Assembly: GCA_963834945.1 (NCBI GenBank)
Contig: CAWIDT010000011.1
Location: 336,813-400,812, forward strand
Reading direction: 5' to 3'
DNA length: 64,000 nt
Source of the DNA: R-RK-3 sp963834945
GTDB lineage: Bacteria > Pseudomonadota > Alphaproteobacteria > Rhizobiales > Rhodomicrobiaceae
Positions within the stretch are counted from its first letter, which is position 1, and every line of letters starts with the position of its first letter. Of the stretch, positions 28,447 to 36,984 are shown piece after piece. Below the pieces are notes generated by a model, which made no database searches, was not told where the DNA came from, and saw nothing but the letters and a program-made list of their open reading frames with translations. The position numbers and the translations under genes were made by a program.

Positions 28447-30003
28447 GTGTCCATCGCGGCTTCAGGCATCATGGCCTTGGCCGATCCCGCCGCCGAGCCG
28501 CTTGTCTCGGCGCGCGGGCTGACCAAGACCTATGGCGCGGTCGAGGCACTGCGCGGCGTCAGCATTGATTTCCGCGCCGGCGAAATCCACGCGGTGGTCG
28601 GCGAAAACGGTGCTGGCAAATCGACGATGACGCGCCTGCTCGGCCGGGAAGAAGCGCCGGATGCGGGCGCTATTCTCATCGGCGGGCGCAAGACGTCGCT
28701 GCAAAGCCCGGCGGACGCGAGGCGGGCCGGGGTGGCACTCGTGCACCAGCAACCTCAGCTTGTCGAAACCTTGAGCGTGGCGGAAAACATCTGTCTCGAA
28801 AGCCCGCCGACGCGCCTGCTGGGCGGTGTCGTTCCCATTGTCGACCGGCGAGAAATGCTGCGCCGCGCGTCGGTCCAACTCGCGCCGTTCAATCTGGCAG
28901 GCAAAGCAGGCTTCGACCTGCGTGATTTGAGCGTCGCGGAACGCCAAATTGTCGAGATCAGCCGTGAACTTGCCAAACATGCACGGCTGCTCATTCTCGA
29001 CGAGCCGACTTCGGCGCTGAGCGCCGAGGAAACGGAAACGCTGTTCGCGCATATCCGCTCGCTGCGTGAGCAGGGTGTCGCGATCGTTTTTATCTCGCAC
29101 AATCTGGGCGAAGTGCTGGCCATCGCGGATCGCATCTCGGTTCTGCGCGACGGCAGGCTGGTTACCACGGCTCCGGCGCGCACGATGGACGCGGATATGC
29201 TTGCCCAACTCATCGTCGGGCGCGAGATGGCCGAGCCGGTGCTGGCGAAAGCGCGGCGAGATGCGGGTGGCGTGGTTCTTGAAGCCGGCGTTGGCGGCGG
29301 ACGAATCGCCCTTCGCAGCGGGGAAATCCTCGGCATCCCCACCTATATCGGCTCGGCGGTCCGCGACCTGCTGGACCGCCTCAGCGGCCTGCATCGGACC
29401 GGCGCGGGCCGTCTTCGGTTCAAAGGCGCCGACATCGGCCGCAGCAGCATTGCGGCGCGGGTGCGGATGGGCCTGTGCTTCGTGCCCGGCGACAGCACCG
29501 CCGAAGGGCTGGTCCCCAAGTTGAGCGTCGAGGATAATATTCTGCTGCCGAGCCTTGCCCGTTTCACCCGGGCGGGCATCATCGATCGCCGCGCCGGCCG
29601 GCGGGCGGTAGGGGCGCTGGTCGAGAGCCTCGACGTCCGGCCGGCCGATCCGCTCGCGCCCGTTGAGCGCCTCTCGGGCGGCAACCGGCAGAAGGTTGCC
29701 ATCGCCAAATGGCTGCTCGCTGGCGCCGACGTGCTGGTCATGGACGATCCGGCGCGCGGCGTCGATATCGGCGCCAAAGTCGAGCTTTACCGCGTCATCG
29801 CCGGGCACGCGCAAAAGGGCGGTGCGGTCGTGCTCGCATCCTCTGATCTGGATGAGTTGCTGGCGCTGTCCGATCGCGTTGTAGTGCTGCGCGGCGACGC
29901 TGTCATCGCGACATTTCAGGAGCGGCCGTTCAGCAAGGCGGATATCGTGCGAATGCTGGCGACACGTCCGGAACCCGCTCAGGCGGAAGGAGACGCATCA
30001 TGA
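28447..30003 (+). CDS. ABC transporter ATP-binding protein, RbsA-type double cassette
   Basis: A fused two-cassette ATPase (518 residues). The first cassette has Walker A GENGAGKST, a signature region LSVAERQIVEISREL and Walker B LLILDEPTSAL. The second cassette has signature LSGGNRQKVAIAKWL and Walker B-like VLVMDDPARGVDIGAK but lacks a normal Walker A, as is usual for RbsA-type C-terminal halves. It begins with GTG at 28447, six bases after the binding-protein stop. It powers import with the upstream permease. Confidence 0.87.
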   Translation: MSIAASGIMALADPAAEPLVSARGLTKTYGAVEALRGVSIDFRAGEIHAVVGENGAGKSTMTRLLGREEAPDAGAILIGGRKTSLQSPADARRAGVALVHQQPQLVETLSVAENICLESPPTRLLGGVVPIVDRREMLRRASVQLAPFNLAGKAGFDLRDLSVAERQIVEISRELAKHARLLILDEPTSALSAEETETLFAHIRSLREQGVAIVFISHNLGEVLAIADRISVLRDGRLVTTAPARTMDADMLAQLIVGREMAEPVLAKARRDAGGVVLEAGVGGGRIALRSGEILGIPTYIGSAVRDLLDRLSGLHRTGAGRLRFKGADIGRSSIAARVRMGLCFVPGDSTAEGLVPKLSVEDNILLPSLARFTRAGIIDRRAGRRAVGALVESLDVRPADPLAPVERLSGGNRQKVAIAKWLLAGADVLVMDDPARGVDIGAKVELYRVIAGHAQKGGAVVLASSDLDELLALSDRVVVLRGDAVIATFQERPFSKADIVRMLATRPEPAQAEGDAS

Positions 30004-30753
30004 AACTGGCTGGAAAATGCGTCCTCGTCACCGGAGGCACGCGCGGCATCGGCAAGGCGCTGGTGCGAGAAGCTGGCGGCAGAAGGGGCGAACGTCGCAT
30101 TCAGCTACGTCTCGAACGCCGAGCAAGCCGGCGAGATCGAGGCGGCGCTCGCCGGCAGTCCCGGCCGCGTCCTTGCGATGCGATCCGACGTGCGGGACCG
30201 CGCCGAGGTGGACGCTTTCGTGGCGCGGACGGCAGCCGAGTTCGGCCGCATCGACATCGCGGTCAACAACGCGCATCAGGCCTATGAAGGCCGCGCTTTC
30301 GCCGATGCCGGTTGGGAGGATTTTCAGCGCGAGATCGATACGCTGGTCAAGGGGCCGTTCAACGTCACGCAGGCCTGTCTGCCGCATATGAAGGCGCAAG
30401 GCGATGGCACCATCATCAATATCGGTTCGACCATGGCGCTGGCGCCGCGCGCCAGACACGCATTTTACGTGACGGCGAAATGCGCCCTGACGGGCATGAC
30501 GCAAGCGATGGCGCTGGAACTTGGCCGCTTCGGCATTCGCGTCAATATGGTGACGCCGGGGCCGCTCGCGACGGATCACAATGCCGGCTATCCGGCGGAG
30601 GTGATGCAGCGCCTGAACGACGAAACCCCGCTGCATGGCCGCATCGCCACTGTTGTCGAAGTCGCCGATGCCATCATGTTGCTGTGCATGGATGAAGCCC
30701 GCGCCATAACGGGTGCCAACGTTCTCGCCTCGGCCGGTTTCGCGATCGCCTGA
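30000..30753 (+). pseudogene. SDR-family oxidoreductase with one-base frameshift
   Basis: The reading frame starts at 30000 (ATG overlapping the ABC ATPase stop) with KCVLVTGGTRGIGKALV, the NAD(P)-binding TGxxxGIG loop. At base 30066 the frame must shift by one to continue EKLAAEGANVAFSYVSNAEQAG, then VNNAHQAYEG, the catalytic Ser region IINIGSTMALAPRARHAFYVTAKCAL with Tyr and Lys (YVTAK), and LGRFGIRVNMVTPGPLAT. With base 30066 removed the product is 250 residues, a normal classical SDR. Either a real inactivating insertion or a sequence error. The tail of the gene is well conserved, so the change is recent or artefactual. Confidence 0.75.
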
Positions 30754-30833
30754 CGGCAGGGCCGAGCTTGGCCCCGTACGAGTTCACCTTTTATCGCCGC
30801 AAGAGGGGCCACCGGACCGGCGGCTTGAACACC

Positions 30834-31616
30834 ATGCCCACCTGCGCACCCGCCCGTATGAGCCTCATCGCGCTCGAAGGCATTCCGCTCATCGAGCCGG
30901 GCGACGATCTTTGCCGCATCATCGGCGACGCGCTTCGCCGCGCTGAGATCTCGCTTCAGAATGATGACATCCTGGTCGTCGCCCAAAAGGTCGTCTCGAA
31001 GGCCGAAGGCCGCATTGTCGAGCTTTCGACTATCGTCCCATCGCCTGCTGCCCTGAAATGTGCCCAAATGGTGAATAAGGATGCTCGCCACGTGGAGGTC
31101 GTGCTTCGGGAGAGTGAAGAAGTCCTGAAGCTGGCCGCCAATGCGCTGATCACCGTTCACAGGCTGGGGTTCGTCATGGCGAATGCGGGCGTCGATCAAT
31201 CCAATGTCGACCAGGGCGGCACGCAGGATGGAACCGTGCTGTTGCTGCCGAAAGATCCCGATGGGAGTGCGGCGGCGCTGAAAGCCTCCATCGAGGCCGA
31301 GTGGGGCGTTAGAATCGGCGTGGTTATCAGCGACAGTTTCGGCCGTCCCTGGCGCAAGGGGGTGACCGGCGTGGCGCTCGGTGCGGCGGGGGTGCCTTCA
31401 CTGCGCGATCTGGTGGGCGAGCCCGATCTGTTCGACCGCAAGCTGCGCGTCAGCGAGCACGCCGCCGCCGATGACATCGCCGCCGCGGCATCGCTGCTGA
31501 TGGGCCAGGGCGCGGAGGGGCTGCCGGTGGTCCTTATTCGGGGGCTTCGCTATGACGCACCCGATCTTCCTGCCAGCGCGTTGCTTCGGTCCAAGCATCA
31601 GGATTTGTTCCGGTGA
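30834..31616 (+). CDS. cofE: coenzyme F420-0:L-glutamate ligase
   Basis: GTP-dependent addition of glutamate residues to F420-0 to make F420-n. Diagnostic blocks: LIEPGDDL, DILVVAQKVVSKAEGRIVEL, FVMANAGVDQSNVD, LLLPKDPDGSA, VVISDSFGRPWRKGVTGVALGAAG and LRYDAP near the end. It lacks the C-terminal nitroreductase-like domain of mycobacterial FbiB, so it is the stand-alone form. Starts at 30834 (MPTCAPARM) or 30858 (MSLIALEGIP) are both possible; the second is closest to the family N-terminus. Its stop overlaps the cofD start (GTGA). Confidence 0.9.
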   Translation: MPTCAPARMSLIALEGIPLIEPGDDLCRIIGDALRRAEISLQNDDILVVAQKVVSKAEGRIVELSTIVPSPAALKCAQMVNKDARHVEVVLRESEEVLKLAANALITVHRLGFVMANAGVDQSNVDQGGTQDGTVLLLPKDPDGSAAALKASIEAEWGVRIGVVISDSFGRPWRKGVTGVALGAAGVPSLRDLVGEPDLFDRKLRVSEHAAADDIAAAASLLMGQGAEGLPVVLIRGLRYDAPDLPASALLRSKHQDLFR

Positions 31617-32647
31617 CCGGGCCGGTCGCTGCATTTCCGCCTCGGCCGCGCCAGGTCGAGGCGACCGTGGTCGCGCTATGCGGCGGCGTCGGCGGCGCGA
31701 AGCTGGCGCATGGGCTGTATCAGGTGCTCCCACCCGGCGCACTGACGGTGGTCACCAACACCGGCGACGATTTCCAGCATCTTGGCCTGCATATTTCGCC
31801 CGATCTCGACACCGTGCTCTACACGCTGGGCGGCCGCGCCGACCAGGAGCGCGGCTGGGGCCGGGCGAACGAGACGTGGCACTTCATGAACGCGCTCGGC
31901 GAAATCGGCGGAGACCAGTGGTTCAATATCGGCGACCTCGATCTGGCCATGCATGTCGAGCGCACCTATTGGATGCAGTGGCGGCGCAAGCCGCTCTCGG
32001 CCTTTGCCGAGCATGTGGCGGCAAAATTCGGCATCGCCGCCCGCATCGCACCGATGACGGACGATATGGTGGCGACCTGGATCTCCACGGAAAAGGGCCT
32101 GATGCCGTTCCAGCATTATTTCGTCAAGGAGCGTTGCGAACCGGCCGTCACGGCAGTGCATTTCGAAGCGGCGGCCCATGCCTCCGTTCCGCCAGCGGTG
32201 CAAGACGCTTTACGCGATCCGCGTCTCCAGGCGATCGTCATCTGCCCTTCCAATCCGTATCTGAGCATTGACCCGATCCTCGCCATTCCCGGCATGCGCA
32301 CGCTGATCGCGGAGGCGGGTCGTCCCGTGGTTGCCGTTTCGCCGATCATTGCAGGCGGCGCGGTGAAGGGGCCGGCCGCCAAGATCATGAATGAGCTTGC
32401 GATCCCGGTTTCGTGGACGTCTATCGCCAGCCATTACGCGGGCTTGGCGCAAGGGCTGCTGATCGATCAGGGCGATCATAAAGGCGATGAGGAATATCCC
32501 CTATTGGTTGAATCGACATCTATCGTCATGAAAACACTTGAAGAACGCCGCCGACTAGCGGACACTGTACTCAGCTTCGCTGGGCGCTTGCGGGCGGGAA
32601 CGCTGGACGCAGGGGCGTCGTCGCAGGAGCCTTTTAATAGGATGTAA
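31613..32647 (+). CDS. cofD: 2-phospho-L-lactate transferase (F420-0 synthesis)
   Basis: CofD/FbiA joins the lactyl- or enolpyruvyl-phospho-guanosine made by CofC to the FO chromophore. The N-terminal nucleotide loop CGGVGGAKLAHGLYQVL, NTGDDFQHLGLHISPDLDTVLYTLGG and the AIVICPSNPYLSIDPILAI and SPIIAGGAVKGPAAK blocks are hallmark CofD motifs. The 344-residue length is normal. It starts with GTG inside the cofE stop and is followed one base later by cofC, a tight operon. Confidence 0.92.
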   Translation: MTGPVAAFPPRPRQVEATVVALCGGVGGAKLAHGLYQVLPPGALTVVTNTGDDFQHLGLHISPDLDTVLYTLGGRADQERGWGRANETWHFMNALGEIGGDQWFNIGDLDLAMHVERTYWMQWRRKPLSAFAEHVAAKFGIAARIAPMTDDMVATWISTEKGLMPFQHYFVKERCEPAVTAVHFEAAAHASVPPAVQDALRDPRLQAIVICPSNPYLSIDPILAIPGMRTLIAEAGRPVVAVSPIIAGGAVKGPAAKIMNELAIPVSWTSIASHYAGLAQGLLIDQGDHKGDEEYPLLVESTSIVMKTLEERRRLADTVLSFAGRLRAGTLDAGASSQEPFNRM

Positions 32648-32648
32648 C

Positions 32649-33338
32649 ATGCGTCGAAACGGCTTCTATGCCGTAATCCCGGTCAAGTCATTCGCCTATG
32701 CGAAGCAGCGTCTGGCGCCTGTCCTGAGCAGCACCGAACGCGCTAAACTGGCCCGCCTCATGTTTCAAGATGTGCTCGAAGCGATAGGGCGTTGCCGCGC
32801 GTTGCGAGGCTGTCTGGTGGTCACCGCCGACAGGCAAGCGGCGGCACTCGCGCATGCCGCAGGTGCGCAAGTGCTTGACGAAATTAGTGATTTCGGATTT
32901 TCCGCTGCGGTGAGTTGCGCGGCCGCTTCGCTGCCGCCCGATGCGGGAATGATCGTCGTGCCGACGGATATTCCCCATATCAGCGAAGCGCTCATCGACC
33001 GGATTGCCGCCCTCACGCCATCGCCGGGGGTCGCGCTCGCACCCGCGACATCCGACGGCGGCACCAACATTCTGGCGATGCGCCCGGCTACATTGCTGTC
33101 ACCACAATTCGGCCGGAGCAGCTTTGCGCGGCATCGGAACGCCGCATCGGCTGCGGGGCTCACGCCGGTCATCTGGCCTTCCGCCGAGGCCGGGCACGAC
33201 CTGGACACGCCCGCCGATCTGCCGGGCTTTTTGGCTCTGCGTTCGGCGACCCGCGCGCATCGTTTTCTGGCGAGCCTCGATCTGCCGGGGCGTGCCGAGC
33301 GCGATCGGGGGCGTGATTTCGTGCTGGCGGCGCTATGA
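32649..33338 (+). CDS. cofC: 2-phospho-L-lactate / phosphoenolpyruvate guanylyltransferase
   Basis: CofC/FbiD activates a three-carbon phospho acid with GTP. The nucleotidyltransferase fold is visible: AVIPVKSFAYAKQRLAPVL, IVVPTDIPHIS, ATSDGGTNILAM and HDLDTPADL. Different organisms use 2-phospholactate, phosphoenolpyruvate or 3-phosphoglycerate; the substrate cannot be decided by eye. It overlaps the cofGH start by four bases. Confidence 0.88.
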   Translation: MRRNGFYAVIPVKSFAYAKQRLAPVLSSTERAKLARLMFQDVLEAIGRCRALRGCLVVTADRQAAALAHAAGAQVLDEISDFGFSAAVSCAAASLPPDAGMIVVPTDIPHISEALIDRIAALTPSPGVALAPATSDGGTNILAMRPATLLSPQFGRSSFARHRNAASAAGLTPVIWPSAEAGHDLDTPADLPGFLALRSATRAHRFLASLDLPGRAERDRGRDFVLAAL

Positions 33339-35698
33339 CACGCGCGCTTCCGTTGGCGTCGTTACGGGACGGCTTCCGGCTCGGTGAGGCGGCCGCCGTC
33401 GGCCTCGCCGCCTGCAGCGATCTTGAGACTTTGATGAATGCCGCCGCCGTCCGGCGCGATCTCTCCCACGGCGACGCCATATCGTTTTCACCCAAGGCAT
33501 TTATCCCGCTCACCAAATTGTGTCGCGACGTCTGCCACTATTGCGTGTTCGCGCAGCAGCCTCGCGCCGGCCAGCGCGCCTTCCTTACGATTGACCACGT
33601 TCTCGCCATCGCAGCTGCGGCCAAGGCGGCGGGCTGCCACGAAGCTTTGTTCACCCTGGGCGACAAACCGGAACTTCGCTACCGCGCGGCCCGTGATGAA
33701 CTCGCGGAAATGGGCCACGAAACGACGCTGTCCTATCTTGCCGAAGCCGCCGAGGCGGTTCTGCGCGAAACGGGGCTGTTTCCGCATCTCAATGCGGGCG
33801 TTATGTCAGCCGGCGAGCTGGCGGCGCTGCGCAGGGTCTCGTTTTCGCAAGGGCTCATGCTGGAAACCGCATCTAAGCGGCTTGCGGAGAAAGGCGGCCC
33901 GCATTTCGGCTCACCGGACAAGGCGCCCGATATTCGCATTGCGGCGATCAGGGCGGCGGGCGAGGCGGCGGTCCCGTTCACCAGCGGCTTGCTCATCGGC
34001 ATTGGCGAGACCCGCAGGGAGCGCATCGAAACGCTGCTGGCGCTGCGCGATCTGAACGATGAATACGGGCATATTCAGGAAATCATTATCCAGAATTTTG
34101 CCCCCAAGGCCGGGACGCGGATGGCGAACAGTCCTGCGCCCTCGCTGCAGGAGCATCTTTGGACGATAGCGGCGGCGCGGCTCATCTTCGATCCGGACAT
34201 GAATATCCAGGCGCCGCCAAATCTCAGCGCCGGACGCCTTGGCGATCTGGTTCGTGCGGGGATCAACGATTGGGGCGGCGTTTCGCCCGTAACCCCCGAT
34301 CATGTAAACCCCGAGGCGCCCTGGCCGCATTTCGAGACACTACGGCGGGAAACCGAGGCGGAGGGTAAACGCCTGGCGGCCCGGCTGCCGATTTACCCGC
34401 GTTACATCAGCGATATGGAGCGGTGGGTCGACCCGGGTCTGCGGCCCCAGCTGCTTCGCGGCATCGATGCGGAAGGATGGCCGCGCTCGGATGATTGGGC
34501 GCCGGGCGCCGTCACAGCCCTGCCCGCGGCGGACCTTGCCCATATCTGCAACGCTCCGGCACTGCGCCGCGACATCCACCACATCACGGGCAAGGCGGCG
34601 CTCGGCCGTGCTTTGACCGAGGCCGAAATCATAAGCCTGTTCGGCGCGCGCGGCGCGGATTTCTCGTCCGTCTGCGCGGCGGCGGACGAATTGCGACAAA
34701 GCGTGAACGGCAATCGTGCGACTTACGTCGTGACGCGGAATATCAACTACACCAATATCTGCGGACTGAGATGCCAATTCTGCGCCTTTGCCAAGGGCAA
34801 GACCGCCGAACATCTGCGCGGCAAGCCCTATGATCTGCCGCTCGGCGAAATCGGCCAGCGTGCACAGGAAGCGTGGCTGCGCGGGGCCACGGAAGTGTGC
34901 ATGCAGGGCGGCATCCACCCGTCCTACAGCGGAGCGACCTACCTCGATATCCTCCGTACGGTGAAGGCCGTCGTGCCGGAGATGCATATCCATGCGTTCT
35001 CGCCGCTCGAAGTGCATCAGGGCGCGGCAACGCTGGGCATGCCGCTGGGCGACTATCTGGGCGCGCTCAAGGCGGCCGGCCTCGGCAGCTTGCCTGGCAC
35101 CGCCGCCGAAATCCTCGACGATGAGGTGCGTGCCACACTGTGCCCCGACAAGATCGGCACCGCGCGCTGGCTGGAGGTGATGCGCGCCGCGCATGCCGCC
35201 GGATTGCGCTCGACCGCCACCATCATGTTCGGCCATATCGACCGGCATGAGCATTGGGCGCGCCACCTGTTGCGCATCAGGCGTTTGCAGCAGGAGACGG
35301 GCGGCTTCACCGAAATGGTGCCCTTGCCCTTCGTGCATATGGAGGCGCCGATCTACCTGAAAGGACGGGCGCGGCGCGGGCCGACATTCCGCGAAGCGGT
35401 GTTGATGCACGCCGTCAGCCGATTGGTGCTGCATTCGTTCATTTGGAACATCCAAGCTTCATGGGTGAAGATGGGTCCGGATGGCATGCGCGCCTGCCTG
35501 CAAGCCGGTGCAAACGACATGGGCGGGACATTGATGAACGAAACCATCACGCGATCCGCCGGAGCCGCGCACGGGCAGGAAATGACCCCGGACACGCTGA
35601 CGGCGATCGGCCATTCGCTTGGCCGGGATGTCGTCCAGCGCGGCACGCTCTATCAGCAGGTGGGATACGTCAGCCGCAATGCGGATGCGGTCTATTGA
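33335..35698 (+). CDS. cofGH: FO synthase, fused CofG–CofH
   Basis: A two-radical-SAM-domain enzyme (787 residues) that makes the deazaflavin chromophore FO from tyrosine and the pyrimidine precursor 5-amino-6-ribitylamino-uracil. The CofG half carries the cluster motif Cys63–Cys67–Cys70 (CRDVCHYC); the CofH half carries Cys476–Cys480–Cys483 (CGLRCQFC). This is the order and length of actinobacterial FbiC and of some proteobacterial fusions. It is last in the F420 biosynthetic run cofE-cofD-cofC-cofGH, so the block can make F420 from central metabolites without genes elsewhere. Confidence 0.93.
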   Translation: MTRALPLASLRDGFRLGEAAAVGLAACSDLETLMNAAAVRRDLSHGDAISFSPKAFIPLTKLCRDVCHYCVFAQQPRAGQRAFLTIDHVLAIAAAAKAAGCHEALFTLGDKPELRYRAARDELAEMGHETTLSYLAEAAEAVLRETGLFPHLNAGVMSAGELAALRRVSFSQGLMLETASKRLAEKGGPHFGSPDKAPDIRIAAIRAAGEAAVPFTSGLLIGIGETRRERIETLLALRDLNDEYGHIQEIIIQNFAPKAGTRMANSPAPSLQEHLWTIAAARLIFDPDMNIQAPPNLSAGRLGDLVRAGINDWGGVSPVTPDHVNPEAPWPHFETLRRETEAEGKRLAARLPIYPRYISDMERWVDPGLRPQLLRGIDAEGWPRSDDWAPGAVTALPAADLAHICNAPALRRDIHHITGKAALGRALTEAEIISLFGARGADFSSVCAAADELRQSVNGNRATYVVTRNINYTNICGLRCQFCAFAKGKTAEHLRGKPYDLPLGEIGQRAQEAWLRGATEVCMQGGIHPSYSGATYLDILRTVKAVVPEMHIHAFSPLEVHQGAATLGMPLGDYLGALKAAGLGSLPGTAAEILDDEVRATLCPDKIGTARWLEVMRAAHAAGLRSTATIMFGHIDRHEHWARHLLRIRRLQQETGGFTEMVPLPFVHMEAPIYLKGRARRGPTFREAVLMHAVSRLVLHSFIWNIQASWVKMGPDGMRACLQAGANDMGGTLMNETITRSAGAAHGQEMTPDTLTAIGHSLGRDVVQRGTLYQQVGYVSRNADAVY

Positions 35699-35811
35699 TT
35701 GAGGCATTCGGGAAAGGCCGGCATCCCTTCTCCCCGGATCGGACTCAAGCTTGTTCGATTTCCGCCGCGGCGCTTGCGGTGCCCAACCCGACGCGATAGA
35801 AGAGGCCCTCC

Positions 35812-35901
35812 GGAGAGGTGCTAGAGTGGTTGAATAGGCCGGTCTCGAAAACCGGAATACGCGCAAGCGTATCGAGGGTTCGAATCCCTCCCTCTCCGCC
35901 A
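35812..35901 (+). tRNA. tRNA-Ser (CGA)
   Basis: A class II tRNA can be folded by eye: acceptor arms GGAGAGG (35812–35818) and CCTCTCC (35891–35897), discriminator G and encoded CCA at the end. The anticodon stem CCGGT/ACCGG encloses CTCGAAA, giving anticodon CGA (reads UCG). A long variable arm (ATACGCGCAAGCGTAT) and the T-arm GAGGGTTCGAATCCCTC follow. The gene is on the same strand as the upstream F420 block and next to the HEPN-like accessory gene. Confidence 0.95.
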
Positions 35902-36057
35902 GATGGCCCAAAGCGGGAAACGTCTTTTCCACATTACAATTGGTCACGATTGAAGCAGAGCAAGGCTTACCGGCTTGTCTGTCGCTATGGATGTCCCGCT
36001 CAATCCTAGAGCGTGATGACTGCGCAATGATTGTGATAAAACGCACTATACGCGGCT

Positions 36058-36740
36058 GTGCCATTGATATTCAACGCAATAATTTTCGTAAGACGCGAAA
36101 ATCGCGTTTACCAATCGCTGGATATAACACTCGTGGCAACGAAGACGGCAACCCAAATCCTTGGCGCCCAGATCGACCTCGCTGGCGTGCACGCGATCCG
36201 GGCAATGATCTATTACGATCTGCTGTTTTTTTATCGCAGGCCCCCACGCGGGATTACGTCCGCGATGAAATGGACAGGTATTACGAGTTCTTCCGGTTCG
36301 ATGAGCATGCCCACCTCACAACGCTGGTGATCTATTTGAACGGGCTGTTTGAGTCCAACAGCAAGTCACTAAATTTTACCAACATCCTGAAGGCGTACAA
36401 AAAAACGTATCCGCGAGCGGGCGTAAAGCGGATTGAATCCAAGCTCAGGACGAACCGCCGTTGGATAAAAAAGTTAATCCAATTGCGAAACGAGGCCATC
36501 GGGCACAAAAGCATGGCCGTTAGTTTCAACGATGCGTTCAGAATTGCAGACCTAAAATACACTAGAATAAGGAAGTTGATTGAGCTCGCTTTGGAGATCG
36601 TCAACACGCTTCTGCGGCAGCGAAAGCGCCCACAGCTCGTATTCTGGGAATATCATCTAAACCACGTTCGCCAGCTATTTACCGACCTGGGTAGCGTGCT
36701 ACCGCCCGACCGGCGGAGCGCACTTGAGCCATATTTCTAA
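36058..36740 (+). pseudogene. HEPN-like (AbiU2-like) protein with homopolymer frameshift
   Basis: The frame beginning with GTG at 36058 gives ATKTATQILGAQIDLAGVHA then AIRAMIYYDLLFF, after which it must switch frame at a run of seven T (36226–36232) to continue LSQAPTRDYVRDEMDRYYEF, HAHLTTLVIYLNGLFE and IQLRNEAIGHKSMAV. The R-N-x4-H pattern (RNEAIGH) and all-helical character suggest a HEPN nucleic-acid-cleaving fold similar to AbiU2, known from abortive infection loci. G+C and codon use are lower than neighbours, a sign of transfer. Adding one T or removing two would restore the frame, giving about 227 residues. Assignment to a family is tentative. Confidence 0.45.
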
Positions 36741-36826
36741 TGATCAGGATAATATCGCTCAGACACTCTACCTGAGACAGATTCGCGTGTGGGACGCTAT
36801 TCCAGCGTCGCGTCATAACCGGCATG

Positions 36827-36966
36827 AGAATACCTGAGCGCGAAGTGATGATCGCCAATAGAATGGTCCAGACCTTCAGCGCCTCGCGCTTCTCCATGAC
36901 CACGGCGGAGTGAAATGCGACCGCCGCGGCGAGGAATCAGCGCGAAAGGCCGAGTTCGACAATCAC
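36827..36966 (-). pseudogene. ccmF: remnant of ccmF (cytochrome c maturation)
   Basis: Directly behind ccmE the minus strand reads GTG-ATT-GTC-GAA-CTC-GGC, i.e. VIVELG, matching the CcmF N-terminus, then with small indels a segment like FALILAAAVA. It jumps straight to FHSAVVMEKREALKVWTILLAII, which is normally about 250 residues further on, and then to RSGIL. A protein of about 650 residues is thus reduced to short in-order pieces in about 140 bases. The rest of ccmF and the expected ccmH are absent. CcmF is the haem lyase of system I, so this locus cannot supply it. Confidence 0.6.
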
Positions 36967-36984
36967 AGCAGCTAAGCCTTTTGG

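Noticed and set aside
36679..36903. 74-codon minus-strand frame as a separate small gene
   Set aside because: Its first half is the inner segment of the ccmF remnant and the second half shows no conserved content, so it is treated as part of the pseudogene scar.
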